A stretch of 12,598 bases of DNA from an uncultured Collinsella sp. (lineage in GTDB: Bacteria > Actinomycetota > Coriobacteriia > Coriobacteriales > Coriobacteriaceae), in the NCBI GenBank assembly GCA_900545995.1, contig URBM01000052.1:1-12598 (forward strand), in the 5' to 3' direction. Positions 5,418 to 12,598 of the stretch are shown piece after piece. The position numbers and the translations under genes are program-made. The first letter of the stretch is position 1, and the number at the start of each line of letters is the position of its first letter. Under the pieces are notes generated by a model. That model ran no database searches and was not told where the DNA came from. It saw only the letters and a list, made by a program, of their open reading frames with translations.

Positions 5418-7717
5418 GTGCGACCGAGCGCGAGCATGTGATGCCTCCGCGGCCTCTGATGCCGTGGACGATGGCCCTGTGTGCCGGCATGTGCATGAGC
5501 TGCGCCTTGGTGCTCAACGTGGCCGCCGATGCGCTGCTGTGGGAGCGGGCTTCGGCGGTCGGGCCGCTATGGGCCATTCCCGTTACGGCGGCGGTATTCG
5601 TTGTGCTGGCTCAATCTTGTGCGCGGCTTGCCCCTTGGAAGCGGTGGCTGTATGCCGCGTCCGTCGGTCTCGTGGCGGGAGCGGTCGTCTCGGTGTGGTG
5701 GGCTGTGGGCGTGCTAAGCGCCTCGAAGGCGCTCGACGGTCGAGCGGCAAGCAGCCTTGAGTTTGTCGTGCAGGGTGACCCATCCATAAACGACGACGTG
5801 TATTCCTATACCTGCGAGGCACGCACGGACGGTAAGAACTTGGCAATGGTTCGCCTATCGTGCGACCTCGAGCTCAAGGTCGGGGCGCACGTGCGTGTTA
5901 TCGGTCGCGTTTCACGTTTTGAGAACGATGCGTATGGACGATCGCGCGTGCTCCGAGGCGAGGTGCGCAAGGTTAAAGTCGTTCGGATTTTGTCGGTCGA
6001 TGAAGACTCTCCGGGGCCGCTTCTTCGGATGCGAAATGGGCTGCTTGCGTCCATCGCGCCTGCGACCGACCCGGCGCGTGCACTCATAGCCGGTGTCGTC
6101 TGCGGTCGTTCGGCCGAGCTGCGCGCCCAGCCGGCGGGCGACTGGTTTTCGGTGACGGGAACGGCGCATCTTATCGCCGTCTCGGGCAGCCATTTGGCAA
6201 TCGTGGGGTTTGTAATCGAGGGTGTATTGCAAAAGACTCGGTGCTCACGCGGTCTTCAACGGGCGATATTGGCGATAACGCTTGTGGTCTACGCTGCTTT
6301 TACGGGCGCGTCTCCCTCGGCCGTGCGCGCGTGCTGCATGGTGTTCGCGACGCTTGTCGTAAACGGCGCGGGGCGGCGCCGGCACGGCGCATCGGCACTC
6401 TTCTTTACCATGTCCATCTTTGTGTTGCTGCGGCCGACGGTTCTGTTCGAGATGGGCTTTCAGCTTTCATGTGCCAGCGTCTTAGCCATTCTGTGCTTTT
6501 GCCCCTATGCGACCTACGCTTTGGGTGAGCTGAGTGTTCCGTCGGGCGTTGCCAGCATGCTTTCCGTCACGCTGTGCTCGCAACTGGCGACACTTCCCAT
6601 TACCATTCCTGCCTTCGGTACGTTCTCGCTCATTGCTCCGCTGGCAAATGCGGTCCTCGGTCCGGTGGTGAGCGCACTGCTCGCCGTGTCGATCGTGCTG
6701 GTTCCCTTTTCGCTCCTGGCGCCGTTGCGGACTTGGGCGCTCGTTGTGCCCATGATTGCCGCCCGTTGCGCGCTGTTCTTTGAGCAGCTGTTTGCCGCCG
6801 TGCCGGGTGCATCCGTGAGCGTGCCGCCCGATAGCATGTGGATTTACCTAGTGCCGTGTTTGCTGGCGGTTCTGCTTGTCTGGTGGCCGCGTCCCCGTGC
6901 ACGTCCTATGGCGGTGGGGCTTGCATGCCTGGTGCTCTTGGCTGCGATTCCGTACGTCTACTGGGATCGATTCGCTCCGCCTTCGGTGACGGTGCTCGAT
7001 GTGGGCCAGGCCGATGCGATTCTTATTCGCCAGGGCGGCGCAGTGGCGCTCGTCGACTGCGGGCTCGACGAGCGCGTGGTGGCGGCGTTGTTTCGCAATA
7101 ACGTGCACCATATCGATGCCGTCTTTGTGACGCATTGGGATGAGGACCACTGGGGTGGTCTGCCTGCCGTGCTCGAACAGTTTTCGGTCGGAACGATTGC
7201 CGTGGCGGCGGATGCGCTGGAGGATGCTCCTGCCGAGGTATTGAACCGACCTGGCGTGGAGTATCGGCAGGTGCGCCGTGGGGATACGGTCGACATCGGC
7301 ACATTTTGCGCCCGCGTGATGTGGCCATTCGAGTCCGTGGATGGCGAGGGAAATGAGGATTCGCTTGTCCTGCTGCTCTCTTATGTTCAGGAAGGCAAGG
7401 GCCTGCGTATGCTCCTCACCGGTGATGCCGAGCTCGACCAAGAACGGGAATTCGTGCAGGAGGTGGGGGATATCGATGTCCTTAAACTTGGGCATCACGG
7501 CTCTAAGGTTTCAGTTGATGGTGAGTTGCTGGACGTCCTGAAGCCCGAGCTTTCCCTCGCGAGCGCGGGCGAGGGGAATCGATACGGCCATCCGTCCGAT
7601 GCCTGCATCGATGCCGTTAAGGAAGCGGGCGGCGTTTTCGCGTGCACTATCGAACACGGCGACATTACCGTCACGCCGACTGCGAATGGCTTTGCGATGC
7701 GATGCCAGCAACCGTGA
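5414..7717 (+). CDS. comEC: Competence DNA-translocation channel ComEC/Rec2
   Basis: ComEC is a polytopic membrane protein thought to degrade one strand of incoming DNA and conduct the other into the cytoplasm. At 767 residues it is full length. Three N-terminal hydrophobic segments (about 18-100) precede a soluble OB-like domain (about 115-195) with two cysteines (134, 150) that could form a disulfide. The membrane Competence domain (about 220-515) carries the hallmark AHLIAVSGSHLAIVG (251-265). A C-terminal metallo-beta-lactamase domain (about 524-767) has LDVGQADAILI, VDCG, the metal-binding THWDEDHWGG (His574, Asp576, Asp578, His579), LLTGDAE (Asp671) and KLGHHGS (His694). All expected nuclease-domain ligands are present, so the protein looks functional. 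It is coupled to comEA by a four-base overlap; holA downstream has its own promoter. Confidence 0.96.
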   Translation: MSATEREHVMPPRPLMPWTMALCAGMCMSCALVLNVAADALLWERASAVGPLWAIPVTAAVFVVLAQSCARLAPWKRWLYAASVGLVAGAVVSVWWAVGVLSASKALDGRAASSLEFVVQGDPSINDDVYSYTCEARTDGKNLAMVRLSCDLELKVGAHVRVIGRVSRFENDAYGRSRVLRGEVRKVKVVRILSVDEDSPGPLLRMRNGLLASIAPATDPARALIAGVVCGRSAELRAQPAGDWFSVTGTAHLIAVSGSHLAIVGFVIEGVLQKTRCSRGLQRAILAITLVVYAAFTGASPSAVRACCMVFATLVVNGAGRRRHGASALFFTMSIFVLLRPTVLFEMGFQLSCASVLAILCFCPYATYALGELSVPSGVASMLSVTLCSQLATLPITIPAFGTFSLIAPLANAVLGPVVSALLAVSIVLVPFSLLAPLRTWALVVPMIAARCALFFEQLFAAVPGASVSVPPDSMWIYLVPCLLAVLLVWWPRPRARPMAVGLACLVLLAAIPYVYWDRFAPPSVTVLDVGQADAILIRQGGAVALVDCGLDERVVAALFRNNVHHIDAVFVTHWDEDHWGGLPAVLEQFSVGTIAVAADALEDAPAEVLNRPGVEYRQVRRGDTVDIGTFCARVMWPFESVDGEGNEDSLVLLLSYVQEGKGLRMLLTGDAELDQEREFVQEVGDIDVLKLGHHGSKVSVDGELLDVLKPELSLASAGEGNRYGHPSDACIDAVKEAGGVFACTIEHGDITVTPTANGFAMRCQQP

Positions 7718-7725
7718 CGACGTCG

Positions 7726-7755
7726 TTGGCGTGTGGTGGGCCCCTGGGCTAGAAT
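7726..7755 (+). promoter_or_regulatory. Promoter for holA
   Basis: TTGGCG (7726-7731) and TAGAAT (7750-7755) are separated by 18 bp; they match the sigma-A consensus at 4 of 6 and 5 of 6 positions. Transcription would start near 7762, leaving a leader of about 34 nt with GGGAGGGGA (7782-7790) just before the holA ATG. The perfect 10-bp palindrome ACGACGTCGT (7717-7726) touches the -35 and might be incidental. Confidence 0.6.
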
Positions 7756-7795
7756 GGCACGGAACGAATACGAAGGCCCGCGGGAGGGGAGCGCA

Positions 7796-8758
7796 ATGTC
7801 CGAAACCGGTTTGCTGCCGGCATATTTGATCGTCGGTACCGACGGAGTCAAGCGCGATCACGCCGTCTCGCGTATGAAAGCGCGTCTGGAAAAGACGGGC
7901 ATGGTCGAGTTCAACCTCGACGAGCGCGACATGACCAAGGACCCCGATGTCGAGTCTATTATCGGATCGCTTAACACCTTTCCCATGGGCAGCGAGTTTC
8001 GCTTGGTAATCCTTGATGGCTGCTCAAAGCTCGCCAAGGCGGTCTCGGAGCCGCTCGTCGAGTATCTGGCGAGTCCCAGCCCCACAACGGTCTGCCTCAT
8101 CATCGCCGACTCGCTTGCCAAGAACACGCGCCTGTATAAGGCGATCGCCAAGATCGACAAGAAGGCTATCGTCGATTGCTTCGGCACCAAGCGCTGGGAG
8201 TTACCGCGCCGCGTACAGCAGATGGCGACGCAGCACGGCAAGTCGATCTCGGCGCCGGCCGCCGAGGAACTCGTCTCGCGTTCGGGTGAAAACACGCGCA
8301 TGCTCGATAACGATTTGGCTAAGCTTGCCCAGATGGTCGAGGCGCCCCAGATTGAGCTTGCCGACGTTGAGCGCTGGATCGTACGTACGGCCGAGGTTCA
8401 ACCCTGGGACTTTCTCAATGCGGTCTCGGCTCGCGATATGCAGCGTTCGCTCGAGCTCTTTAAGCTTCTGCCCTCCAAGAGCTACGTGTGGACCTATACG
8501 CTGCTATGCGGTCGCATCCGCGAGCTGATCGTCGCCAAGGCGCTCGATGCGCGCGGACAGGGTCGTGAGCTGGCCGCAACGCTCAAGCTCCAGTCCTGGC
8601 AGGTCAAGAATCACCTGACCTGGGCACGTCGCTTTTCGATGGCAGAGCTCGTCGCAGCGCTCGAGGGTGCGGTCGATGTGGAGCTCGCGCTCAAGGGTTC
8701 GGCCGATTCTCAGACTGCGCTTTTGCTCTGGATTACGAACATCTTGAGAAAATCGTGA
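7796..8758 (+). CDS. holA: DNA polymerase III delta subunit
   Basis: HolA is the delta subunit of the clamp loader. It opens the beta sliding clamp so that it can be placed on primed DNA. The protein is 320 residues, close to the usual ~340. It starts with PAYLIVGTDGVKRDHAVSRM, the family's Y-L-x-x-G-x-(D/E) opening. It continues with LNTFPMGSEFRLVILDGC, LIIADSLAKNTRLYKAI, and the domain II helical pattern ISAPAAEELVSRSGENTRMLDNDLAKLA. Domain III follows, with WDFLNAVSARDMQRSLELFKLL and the C-terminal LKLQSWQVKNHLTWARRFS. ATG 7796 is chosen for the strong purine-rich ribosome site at 7782-7790; an earlier in-frame GTG near 7733 overlaps the promoter. holA next to comEC and rpsT is a common arrangement, which supports the call for this weakly conserved family. 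Confidence 0.93.
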   Translation: MSETGLLPAYLIVGTDGVKRDHAVSRMKARLEKTGMVEFNLDERDMTKDPDVESIIGSLNTFPMGSEFRLVILDGCSKLAKAVSEPLVEYLASPSPTTVCLIIADSLAKNTRLYKAIAKIDKKAIVDCFGTKRWELPRRVQQMATQHGKSISAPAAEELVSRSGENTRMLDNDLAKLAQMVEAPQIELADVERWIVRTAEVQPWDFLNAVSARDMQRSLELFKLLPSKSYVWTYTLLCGRIRELIVAKALDARGQGRELAATLKLQSWQVKNHLTWARRFSMAELVAALEGAVDVELALKGSADSQTALLLWITNILRKS

Positions 8759-8807
8759 TGATACCTGCCTATTTGACAAATTCGTTCTATCCCTTTGAGA
8801 GGGAGCG

Positions 8808-8816
8808 TGCTATAGT
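8808..8816 (+). promoter_or_regulatory. Extended -10 promoter of rpsT
   Basis: TGCTATAGT combines an extended -10 TG with TATAGT (5 of 6 to consensus). It has the same TGC-TANANT form as the promoter before mihF. The perfect -35 TTGACA at 8773-8778 is 32 bp away and so cannot pair with it. The predicted start is near G8821, giving a leader of about 70 nt. Confidence 0.65.
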
Positions 8817-8821
8817 AGGCG

Positions 8822-8869
8822 CTTGCATGACCTCACCGTGTCTCAGAGGTGTCATACATTTTTTGCAAG
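8822..8869 (+). promoter_or_regulatory. Structured 5' leader of rpsT (candidate autoregulatory element)
   Basis: The leader can fold along most of its length. CTTGCA (8822-8827) pairs with TGCAAG (8864-8869). Inside it, ATGACCTC (8827-8834) pairs with GAGGTGTCAT (8846-8855) with a two-base bulge. A run of six T (8859-8864) follows the inner hairpin after three bases, so that hairpin alone resembles a weak terminator and is an alternative to the outer pairing. The fold ends eight bases before the AAGGA ribosome site. S20 is known to control its own translation in E. coli; that this leader does the same is inference. Confidence 0.45.
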
Positions 8870-8891
8870 GAACTCGAAAGGAACTCCAGAA

Positions 8892-9158
8892 GTGGCAAAC
8901 ATCAAGTCTCAGAAGAAGCGTATCCGCACCAATGAGGCAGCTCGCATGCGTAACAAGGCTGTCAAGTCCGAGCTCAAGACGCTGACCAAGCACGTCCAGT
9001 CCGCCGTCGCCGAGGGCGACGCCGAGAAGGCCCAGGCTGCCCTCAAGACCGTCACCAAGCGTCTCGACATGGCTGCCGCCAAGCATGTTATCCACAAGAA
9101 CCAGGCTTCCAACCGCAAGTCCGGTCTTGCCAAGCTCGTGAACAGCATCAACGCCTAA
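8892..9158 (+). CDS. rpsT: 30S ribosomal protein S20
   Basis: S20 binds 16S rRNA early in 30S assembly. The 88-residue product is of standard length and very rich in Lys, Arg and Ala. It begins ANIKSQKKRIRTNEAARMRNKAVKSELKT and ends HKNQASNRKSGLAKLVNSI, both typical of the family's three-helix bundle. The start is GTG 8892: AAGGA at 8878-8882 lies nine bases upstream, and MANIKSQKKR is the canonical S20 N terminus. An in-frame TTG at 8823 would translate the leader and is rejected. A separate promoter upstream and a perfect terminator downstream make rpsT a monocistronic unit. GTG as a start for an abundant ribosomal protein fits tuned or autoregulated initiation. Confidence 0.97.
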   Translation: MANIKSQKKRIRTNEAARMRNKAVKSELKTLTKHVQSAVAEGDAEKAQAALKTVTKRLDMAAAKHVIHKNQASNRKSGLAKLVNSINA

Positions 9159-9192
9159 GTTGTAAATTTCACACCACACAGATTACGCGCAT

Positions 9193-9229
9193 AAATGGAG
9201 CCTGTTTTATGGAACAGGCTCCATTTTTT
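9193..9229 (+). terminator. Intrinsic terminator after rpsT
   Basis: AAATGGAGCCTGTT (9193-9206) pairs perfectly with AACAGGCTCCATTT (9213-9226) around a six-base loop, followed by T residues to 9229. The 14-bp stem starts about 34 bases after the rpsT stop. An apparent upstream extension of lepA (ATG at 9195) begins within this hairpin and is therefore not credible. Confidence 0.96.
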
Positions 9230-9241
9230 GTACCGCTCGGG

Positions 9242-9247
9242 TAAGAT
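9242..9247 (+). promoter_or_regulatory. -10 element of a probable leaderless lepA promoter
   Basis: TAAGAT (9242-9247) fits the TANNNT -10 pattern and ends exactly seven bases before the A of the lepA ATG at 9255. Transcription would start at or within a base or two of that A. No ribosome-binding sequence lies between the rpsT terminator and the ATG. This spacing is the hallmark of leaderless genes, which are frequent in Actinobacteria. No clear -35 is seen. Confidence 0.5.
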
Positions 9248-9254
9248 AGTCCGC

Positions 9255-11066
9255 ATGAATACTTCAATTGACATTTCCCACATCCGCAACTTCTCGATCG
9301 TTGCGCACATCGACCATGGCAAGTCCACGATCAGTGACCGCATCCTCGAGCTCACCCATACCGTCGACGAACGCGACATGGAGTCGCAGCTGCTCGACAC
9401 CATGGATATCGAGCGCGAGCGCGGCATTACGATCAAGTCCAATGCCGTCCGCGTTTCCTATGACGCCGACGATGGTGAGACGTATCAGTTCAATCTGATC
9501 GATACGCCGGGCCACGTTGACTTTACCTACGAGGTCTCGCGTTCTCTGGCCGCCTGCGAGGGCGCGGTGCTCGTCGTCGATGCCACCCAGGGTGTCGAGG
9601 CGCAGACCGTCTCCAACGCGACGCTCGCCATGAACGCCAATCTGGACATTGTGCCGGCCATCAACAAGATCGACCTGCCCTCGGCCCATCCCGATGAGGT
9701 TAAGACCGAGATCGAGGATGACCTGGCGATCCCTGCCGATGATGCCGTGTGCGTCTCGGGCAAGACCGGCGAGGGCATCCATGATCTGCTGGAGTCCATT
9801 GTCTTTTTGATCTCTCCGCCCAAGGGCGATGCGAACGCGCCGCTCAAGGCGCTCATTTTGGATTCGTACTTTGACGAGTATCGCGGTGTGGTGGCTACGG
9901 TGCGCGTCTTCGATGGTTCCATCAAAAAGGGCGATACCCTGCTTATGATGCAAGCCAAGGGCGACTTTTTGGTCGACGGCGTGGGCGTCAAGCGTCCTGC
10001 CGAGACCCCGGTCGACGCGCTGACGGTCGGCGAGGTCGGATATGTGGTCACGGGCCTGAAGGACCCCGAGGCCGTTCGCGTGGGCGATACCCTTACGTGG
10101 GCGTCGAACCCCTGCCCCGAGCCGCTTCCTGGTTATCGCGAGGCCAAGCCCATGGTCTATACGGGCCTGTTCCCGATCGACAACAAGGACTACGAGAACC
10201 TGCGTGACGCGCTCGATAAGCTGCACGTCAACGACCCGTCGTTGGTGTGGGAGCCCGAGACCTCGGTGGCGCTCGGCTTTGGCTTCCGCGTGGGCTTCCT
10301 GGGCCTGCTGCACATGGAAGTCGTCAAGGAACGCTTGGAGCGCGAGTTCAACCTGGACCTCATTGCCACGAGTCCCTCGGTTGACTATCACGTCTACAAG
10401 ACCGACGGCGAAATGATCGATGTCCGCAGTCCGCAGGACCTTCCCGAGGCCACACGCATCGATCGTATCGAGGAACCCTACCTCAAGGCAAAGATCATCT
10501 GCCCGCCTGAGTACACGGGTGCCGTCATGCAGCTTGCCATCGAGCACCGCGGCGTCACAACCGACATGATCCACCTGACGAGCAAATCGGTCGAGATGCG
10601 CTTCGATATGCCGCTCGCCGAGCTCATCTTGGACTTCTTCGATCAGCTCAAGAGCCGCACCAAGGGTTACGCCTCGCTCGACTACGAGTTCAACGAATAT
10701 CGCCCCTCCGAGCTCGTCAAGCTCGACATCCTGCTTTCGGGCGACGAGGTGGACGCGCTTTCGTTTATCGTCCATAAGGACAAGGCATATGGCCTGGCCC
10801 GTGGCCTGTGCGACAAGCTCAAGGAGATCATCCCGCGTCAGCTGTTCGAGGTGCCCATCCAGGGTGCTATCGGCAACAAGATCATCGCCCGTTCCACCGT
10901 CAAGGCGCGTCGCAAGGACGTGCTTGCTAAGTGCTACGGCGGCGATATCTCGCGTAAGCGCAAGCTGCTCGAGAAGCAGAAAGAGGGCAAGAAGCGCATG
11001 AAAGCCATCGGATCGGTCGAGGTCCCGCAGGAGGCGTTTATGGCGATCCTCAAGGTGGACGAGTAG
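9255..11066 (+). CDS. lepA: Elongation factor 4 (LepA) GTPase
   Basis: LepA/EF4 is a ribosome-associated GTPase related to EF-G. Proposed roles include back-translocation under stress and 30S biogenesis. From ATG 9255 it is 603 residues, the usual length. GTPase motifs are complete: AHIDHGKST (17-25, P-loop), ERGITIKS (switch I), DTPGH (83-87, catalytic His87), NKID (137-140) and SGKTGEG (168-174). EF-G-like domains II, III and V follow (for example FGFRVGFLGLLHMEVVKERLEREF). The LepA-specific C-terminal domain ends KKRMKAIGSVEVPQEAFMAILKV. The start is set by MNTSIDISHIRNFSIVAHIDHGKST; sequence further upstream lies in the rpsT terminator. dusB begins four bases after the stop. Confidence 0.98.
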   Translation: MNTSIDISHIRNFSIVAHIDHGKSTISDRILELTHTVDERDMESQLLDTMDIERERGITIKSNAVRVSYDADDGETYQFNLIDTPGHVDFTYEVSRSLAACEGAVLVVDATQGVEAQTVSNATLAMNANLDIVPAINKIDLPSAHPDEVKTEIEDDLAIPADDAVCVSGKTGEGIHDLLESIVFLISPPKGDANAPLKALILDSYFDEYRGVVATVRVFDGSIKKGDTLLMMQAKGDFLVDGVGVKRPAETPVDALTVGEVGYVVTGLKDPEAVRVGDTLTWASNPCPEPLPGYREAKPMVYTGLFPIDNKDYENLRDALDKLHVNDPSLVWEPETSVALGFGFRVGFLGLLHMEVVKERLEREFNLDLIATSPSVDYHVYKTDGEMIDVRSPQDLPEATRIDRIEEPYLKAKIICPPEYTGAVMQLAIEHRGVTTDMIHLTSKSVEMRFDMPLAELILDFFDQLKSRTKGYASLDYEFNEYRPSELVKLDILLSGDEVDALSFIVHKDKAYGLARGLCDKLKEIIPRQLFEVPIQGAIGNKIIARSTVKARRKDVLAKCYGGDISRKRKLLEKQKEGKKRMKAIGSVEVPQEAFMAILKVDE

Positions 11067-11070
11067 GTCC

Positions 11071-12114
11071 ATGGCGCTTTCTGAATACAGCAAGCGGCTG
11101 CTGGGTGCCTATGCCGAGCAGCCGTTCCTTATGGCTCCCATGGCGGGCGTGACCGACCCCGCCTATCGCATCATGTGTCGCCACCGCGGTGCCAACCTTG
11201 CCTACAGCGAGATGGTGAGCGTGGCGGGTCTTGCCTATGCCAGCAACAAGACCTGGCGCCTGGTGCTACCGGCCGACGAGGAGCAGCAGATTTGCGTGCA
11301 GCTCTTTGGCTCCAAGCCCGAGCAGTTTGCGAGCGCCGTCGCCGCCGTCGAGGAGCGCGTTGGCGATCGCCTGTCGCTCATCGATATCAATATGGCATGC
11401 CCCGCCCGCAAGGTCGTTACCAAGGGCGAGGGCTCGGCGCTCATGCGCACGCCCGATTTGGCCGAGAAGATCGTCGAGGCGGCGGTGGGCGCGGCGCATG
11501 TACCCGTGACCGTAAAGATCCGCAAGGGCTTTTATGCCGAGGACCGTAATGCCGCGACATTTGCCCAGATGCTCGAAGGCGCCGGTGCCGCCGCGGTGGC
11601 GGTGCATGGTCGTTGCGCCACGCAGCTCTACACAGGGCAGGCCGATTGGTCGGTCGTCGATGAGGTGGCCGACGCCGTCGAGATTCCCGTGATCGGTTCG
11701 GGCGATGTGTTCTCGGCCGAGGACGCTGCTGAGCATCTGCAAGGCTCGGGTGCCAGCGCGGTGTTTATCGCGCGCGGTATCTACGGTAATCCCTGGGTCT
11801 TTGGCGATGCTCGAGCCCTTGCGCTCGATGGCGTACCGGTGCCGGTGCGCAGCTCCGTCGAGCGCCTAGACGCCCTGCGTGAGCACCTAACGCTGACGCA
11901 TGAGCTCCTGCCGCTCATGTCGCGTGCACGTACGTACGCAAGCTGGTACTTAAAAGGCATGCCCCATGCCGCCGCTTGGCGTGCCCATGTGGTGCGCTGT
12001 TCCACATACGAGGAGTTTATGGCGCTGGTCGATGAGATCGAGCGCGATGTGGTGGCCTGCGAGGCCGCACTTGCCGCCGGCGAATCGGTGCCCCCTCATC
12101 CGCTGGAGGCTTAA
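11071..12114 (+). CDS. dusB: tRNA-dihydrouridine synthase (DusB-like)
   Basis: Dus enzymes are FMN- and NADPH-dependent and reduce uridines in the tRNA D-loop to dihydrouridine. The protein is 347 residues. The TIM barrel shows FLMAPMAGVTDPAYR (19-33), SEMVS, QLFG, and the active-site segment IDINMACPARKV with catalytic Cys110. VKIRKG (Lys149), VHGR (His179) and the FMN phosphate site VIGSGDVFSAEDA plus ARGIYGNPW follow. The helical C-terminal domain carries ASWYLKGMPHAAAWR, as in DusB-type enzymes. An alanine replaces the family's usual glycine just before Cys110 (NMACP, not NMGCP), a conservative change. The ATG lies four bases after lepA, so it is probably co-transcribed. hemW follows after two bases. 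Exact uridine specificity cannot be read from the sequence. Confidence 0.93.
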   Translation: MALSEYSKRLLGAYAEQPFLMAPMAGVTDPAYRIMCRHRGANLAYSEMVSVAGLAYASNKTWRLVLPADEEQQICVQLFGSKPEQFASAVAAVEERVGDRLSLIDINMACPARKVVTKGEGSALMRTPDLAEKIVEAAVGAAHVPVTVKIRKGFYAEDRNAATFAQMLEGAGAAAVAVHGRCATQLYTGQADWSVVDEVADAVEIPVIGSGDVFSAEDAAEHLQGSGASAVFIARGIYGNPWVFGDARALALDGVPVPVRSSVERLDALREHLTLTHELLPLMSRARTYASWYLKGMPHAAAWRAHVVRCSTYEEFMALVDEIERDVVACEAALAAGESVPPHPLEA

Positions 12115-12116
12115 GG

Positions 12117-12598
12117 GTGGCCGTTACCGCGCTGTATGTCCACGTGCCGTTTTGCGCTCATAAATGCCGCTATTGCGACTTTGACTCGCGCAGTTTTGCT
12201 CCGTGCGACCTGAGCGCTGCGTTCGATGCCTATTTTGAGCAGTTGTACGCGCGCCTCGATGCTTTTGGCAAGGCTGGGGCCCTCGACCAGATTCGCACCG
12301 TCTATGTTGGCGGCGGTACGCCGTCGCTGGCGGGGGAGCGCCTGGTGGAGCTGGCGCGGCGTATTCGTGAGTGGTGCGCCCCCGTTGAGTTTACCTGCGA
12401 GGCCAATCCCGAATCGCTGACCGCCGAGCTTGCCGCTGCGCTTGCCAAGTTTGGTGTCACACGCGTCTCTCTGGGCGTGCAAACGCTCGATAACGCCGAA
12501 CTTACCGCCATCGGCCGCATTCACGATGCCGATCGGGCGCTCTCCGCCATCGCGACGGTCAAGAACGCTGGGCTCGACGTGTCGTGCGACCTTATGTG
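12117..12598 (+). CDS. hemW: Radical SAM protein HemW (5' part, continues past window)
   Basis: The first 160 codons of HemW, a radical SAM protein of the HemN family that acts as a haem chaperone and not as coproporphyrinogen oxidase. The N terminus LYVHVPFCAHKCRYCDFDS holds the 4Fe-4S motif C-x3-C-x2-C (Cys13, Cys17, Cys20). A Phe stands at the position where true HemN has a fourth Cys (CDF instead of CxC), which favours HemW. TVYVGGGTPS, FTCEANPES and RVSLGVQTLDNAELTAIGRIH follow in order, all family blocks. The start is GTG 12117, with GGAGG at 12105-12109 seven bases upstream inside the end of dusB. It is truncated only by the window edge. The lepA-hemW association is common; dusB between them is a local variation. 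Confidence 0.94.
   Translation, partial: MAVTALYVHVPFCAHKCRYCDFDSRSFAPCDLSAAFDAYFEQLYARLDAFGKAGALDQIRTVYVGGGTPSLAGERLVELARRIREWCAPVEFTCEANPESLTAELAAALAKFGVTRVSLGVQTLDNAELTAIGRIHDADRALSAIATVKNAGLDVSCDLM

Noticed and set aside
7717..7726. ACGACGTCGT palindrome as an operator for holA
   Set aside because: A 10-bp palindrome in GC-rich sequence is expected fairly often by chance and nothing else supports a role.
8773..8778. Perfect TTGACA as the -35 of the rpsT promoter
   Set aside because: It lies 32 bp from the TATAGT hexamer and no reasonable -10 occurs 16-19 bp downstream, so it is probably coincidental.
9264..11093. 609-codon open frame on the - strand opposite lepA
   Set aside because: lepA on the + strand is unmistakable. 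The antisense frame has no family motifs and a composition typical of the complement of GC-rich codons.
1..12598. A new defence, mobile or biosynthetic system
   Set aside because: Every sizeable + strand gene belongs to a recognised core family. No gap exceeds about 240 bases, and no CRISPR-like array, transposase, integrase, toxin pair, tRNA or attachment-site duplication is visible.

Overview
This window is a contiguous stretch of bacterial core chromosome, with every gene on the + strand. It is GC-rich by eye and dense: gene junctions overlap by 1, 4 or 7 bases or abut directly. The likely source is an actinobacterial anaerobe of class Coriobacteriia, with Collinsella-like gut species the best guess. 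Three things point there: an actinobacterial integration host factor (mihF) directly before gmk-rpoZ, a PyrK-coupled class 1B dihydroorotate dehydrogenase typical of Gram-positive anaerobes, and the overall gene order. The assignment rests on recognising protein families and was not tested by a database search.

Layout. Bases 1-30 are not genomic: they match the Illumina Nextera/Tn5 adapter including the 19-bp mosaic end, so the window starts at an untrimmed contig end. Bases 31-1840 hold the end of a pyrimidine operon (pyrK 3' end, pyrD, pyrF). Bases 1841-2079 are non-coding and hold a long inverted repeat, then a promoter embedded in an imperfect palindrome. Bases 2080-4490 are a tight mihF-gmk-rpoZ-thiI operon closed by a strong terminator at 4501-4533. 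Bases 4534-4703 are a leader with small repeats. Bases 4704-7717 encode the DNA-uptake pair comEA-comEC. holA has its own promoter. rpsT has an extended -10 promoter, a foldable leader and a strong terminator. lepA looks leaderless. It is followed by dusB and the 5' part of hemW, which runs off the right end.

How the genes work together. PyrK/PyrD/PyrF carry out two late steps of UMP synthesis, and Gmk makes GDP. Omega (rpoZ) is an RNA polymerase subunit, and mIHF is a nucleoid DNA-bending protein. ThiI and DusB modify tRNA, LepA and S20 serve the ribosome, and HolA loads the replicative clamp. ComEA and ComEC bind and import single-stranded DNA. The comEA-comEC-holA-rpsT-lepA-(dusB)-hemW order is a variant of a cluster found in many Gram-positive bacteria.

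I found no mobile element, CRISPR array, defence system, RNA gene or novel multi-gene system. The parts worth a second look are non-coding: the palindrome over the mihF promoter, the inverted repeat after pyrF, the rpsT leader, the probable leaderless lepA start, and the repeat cluster before comEA.
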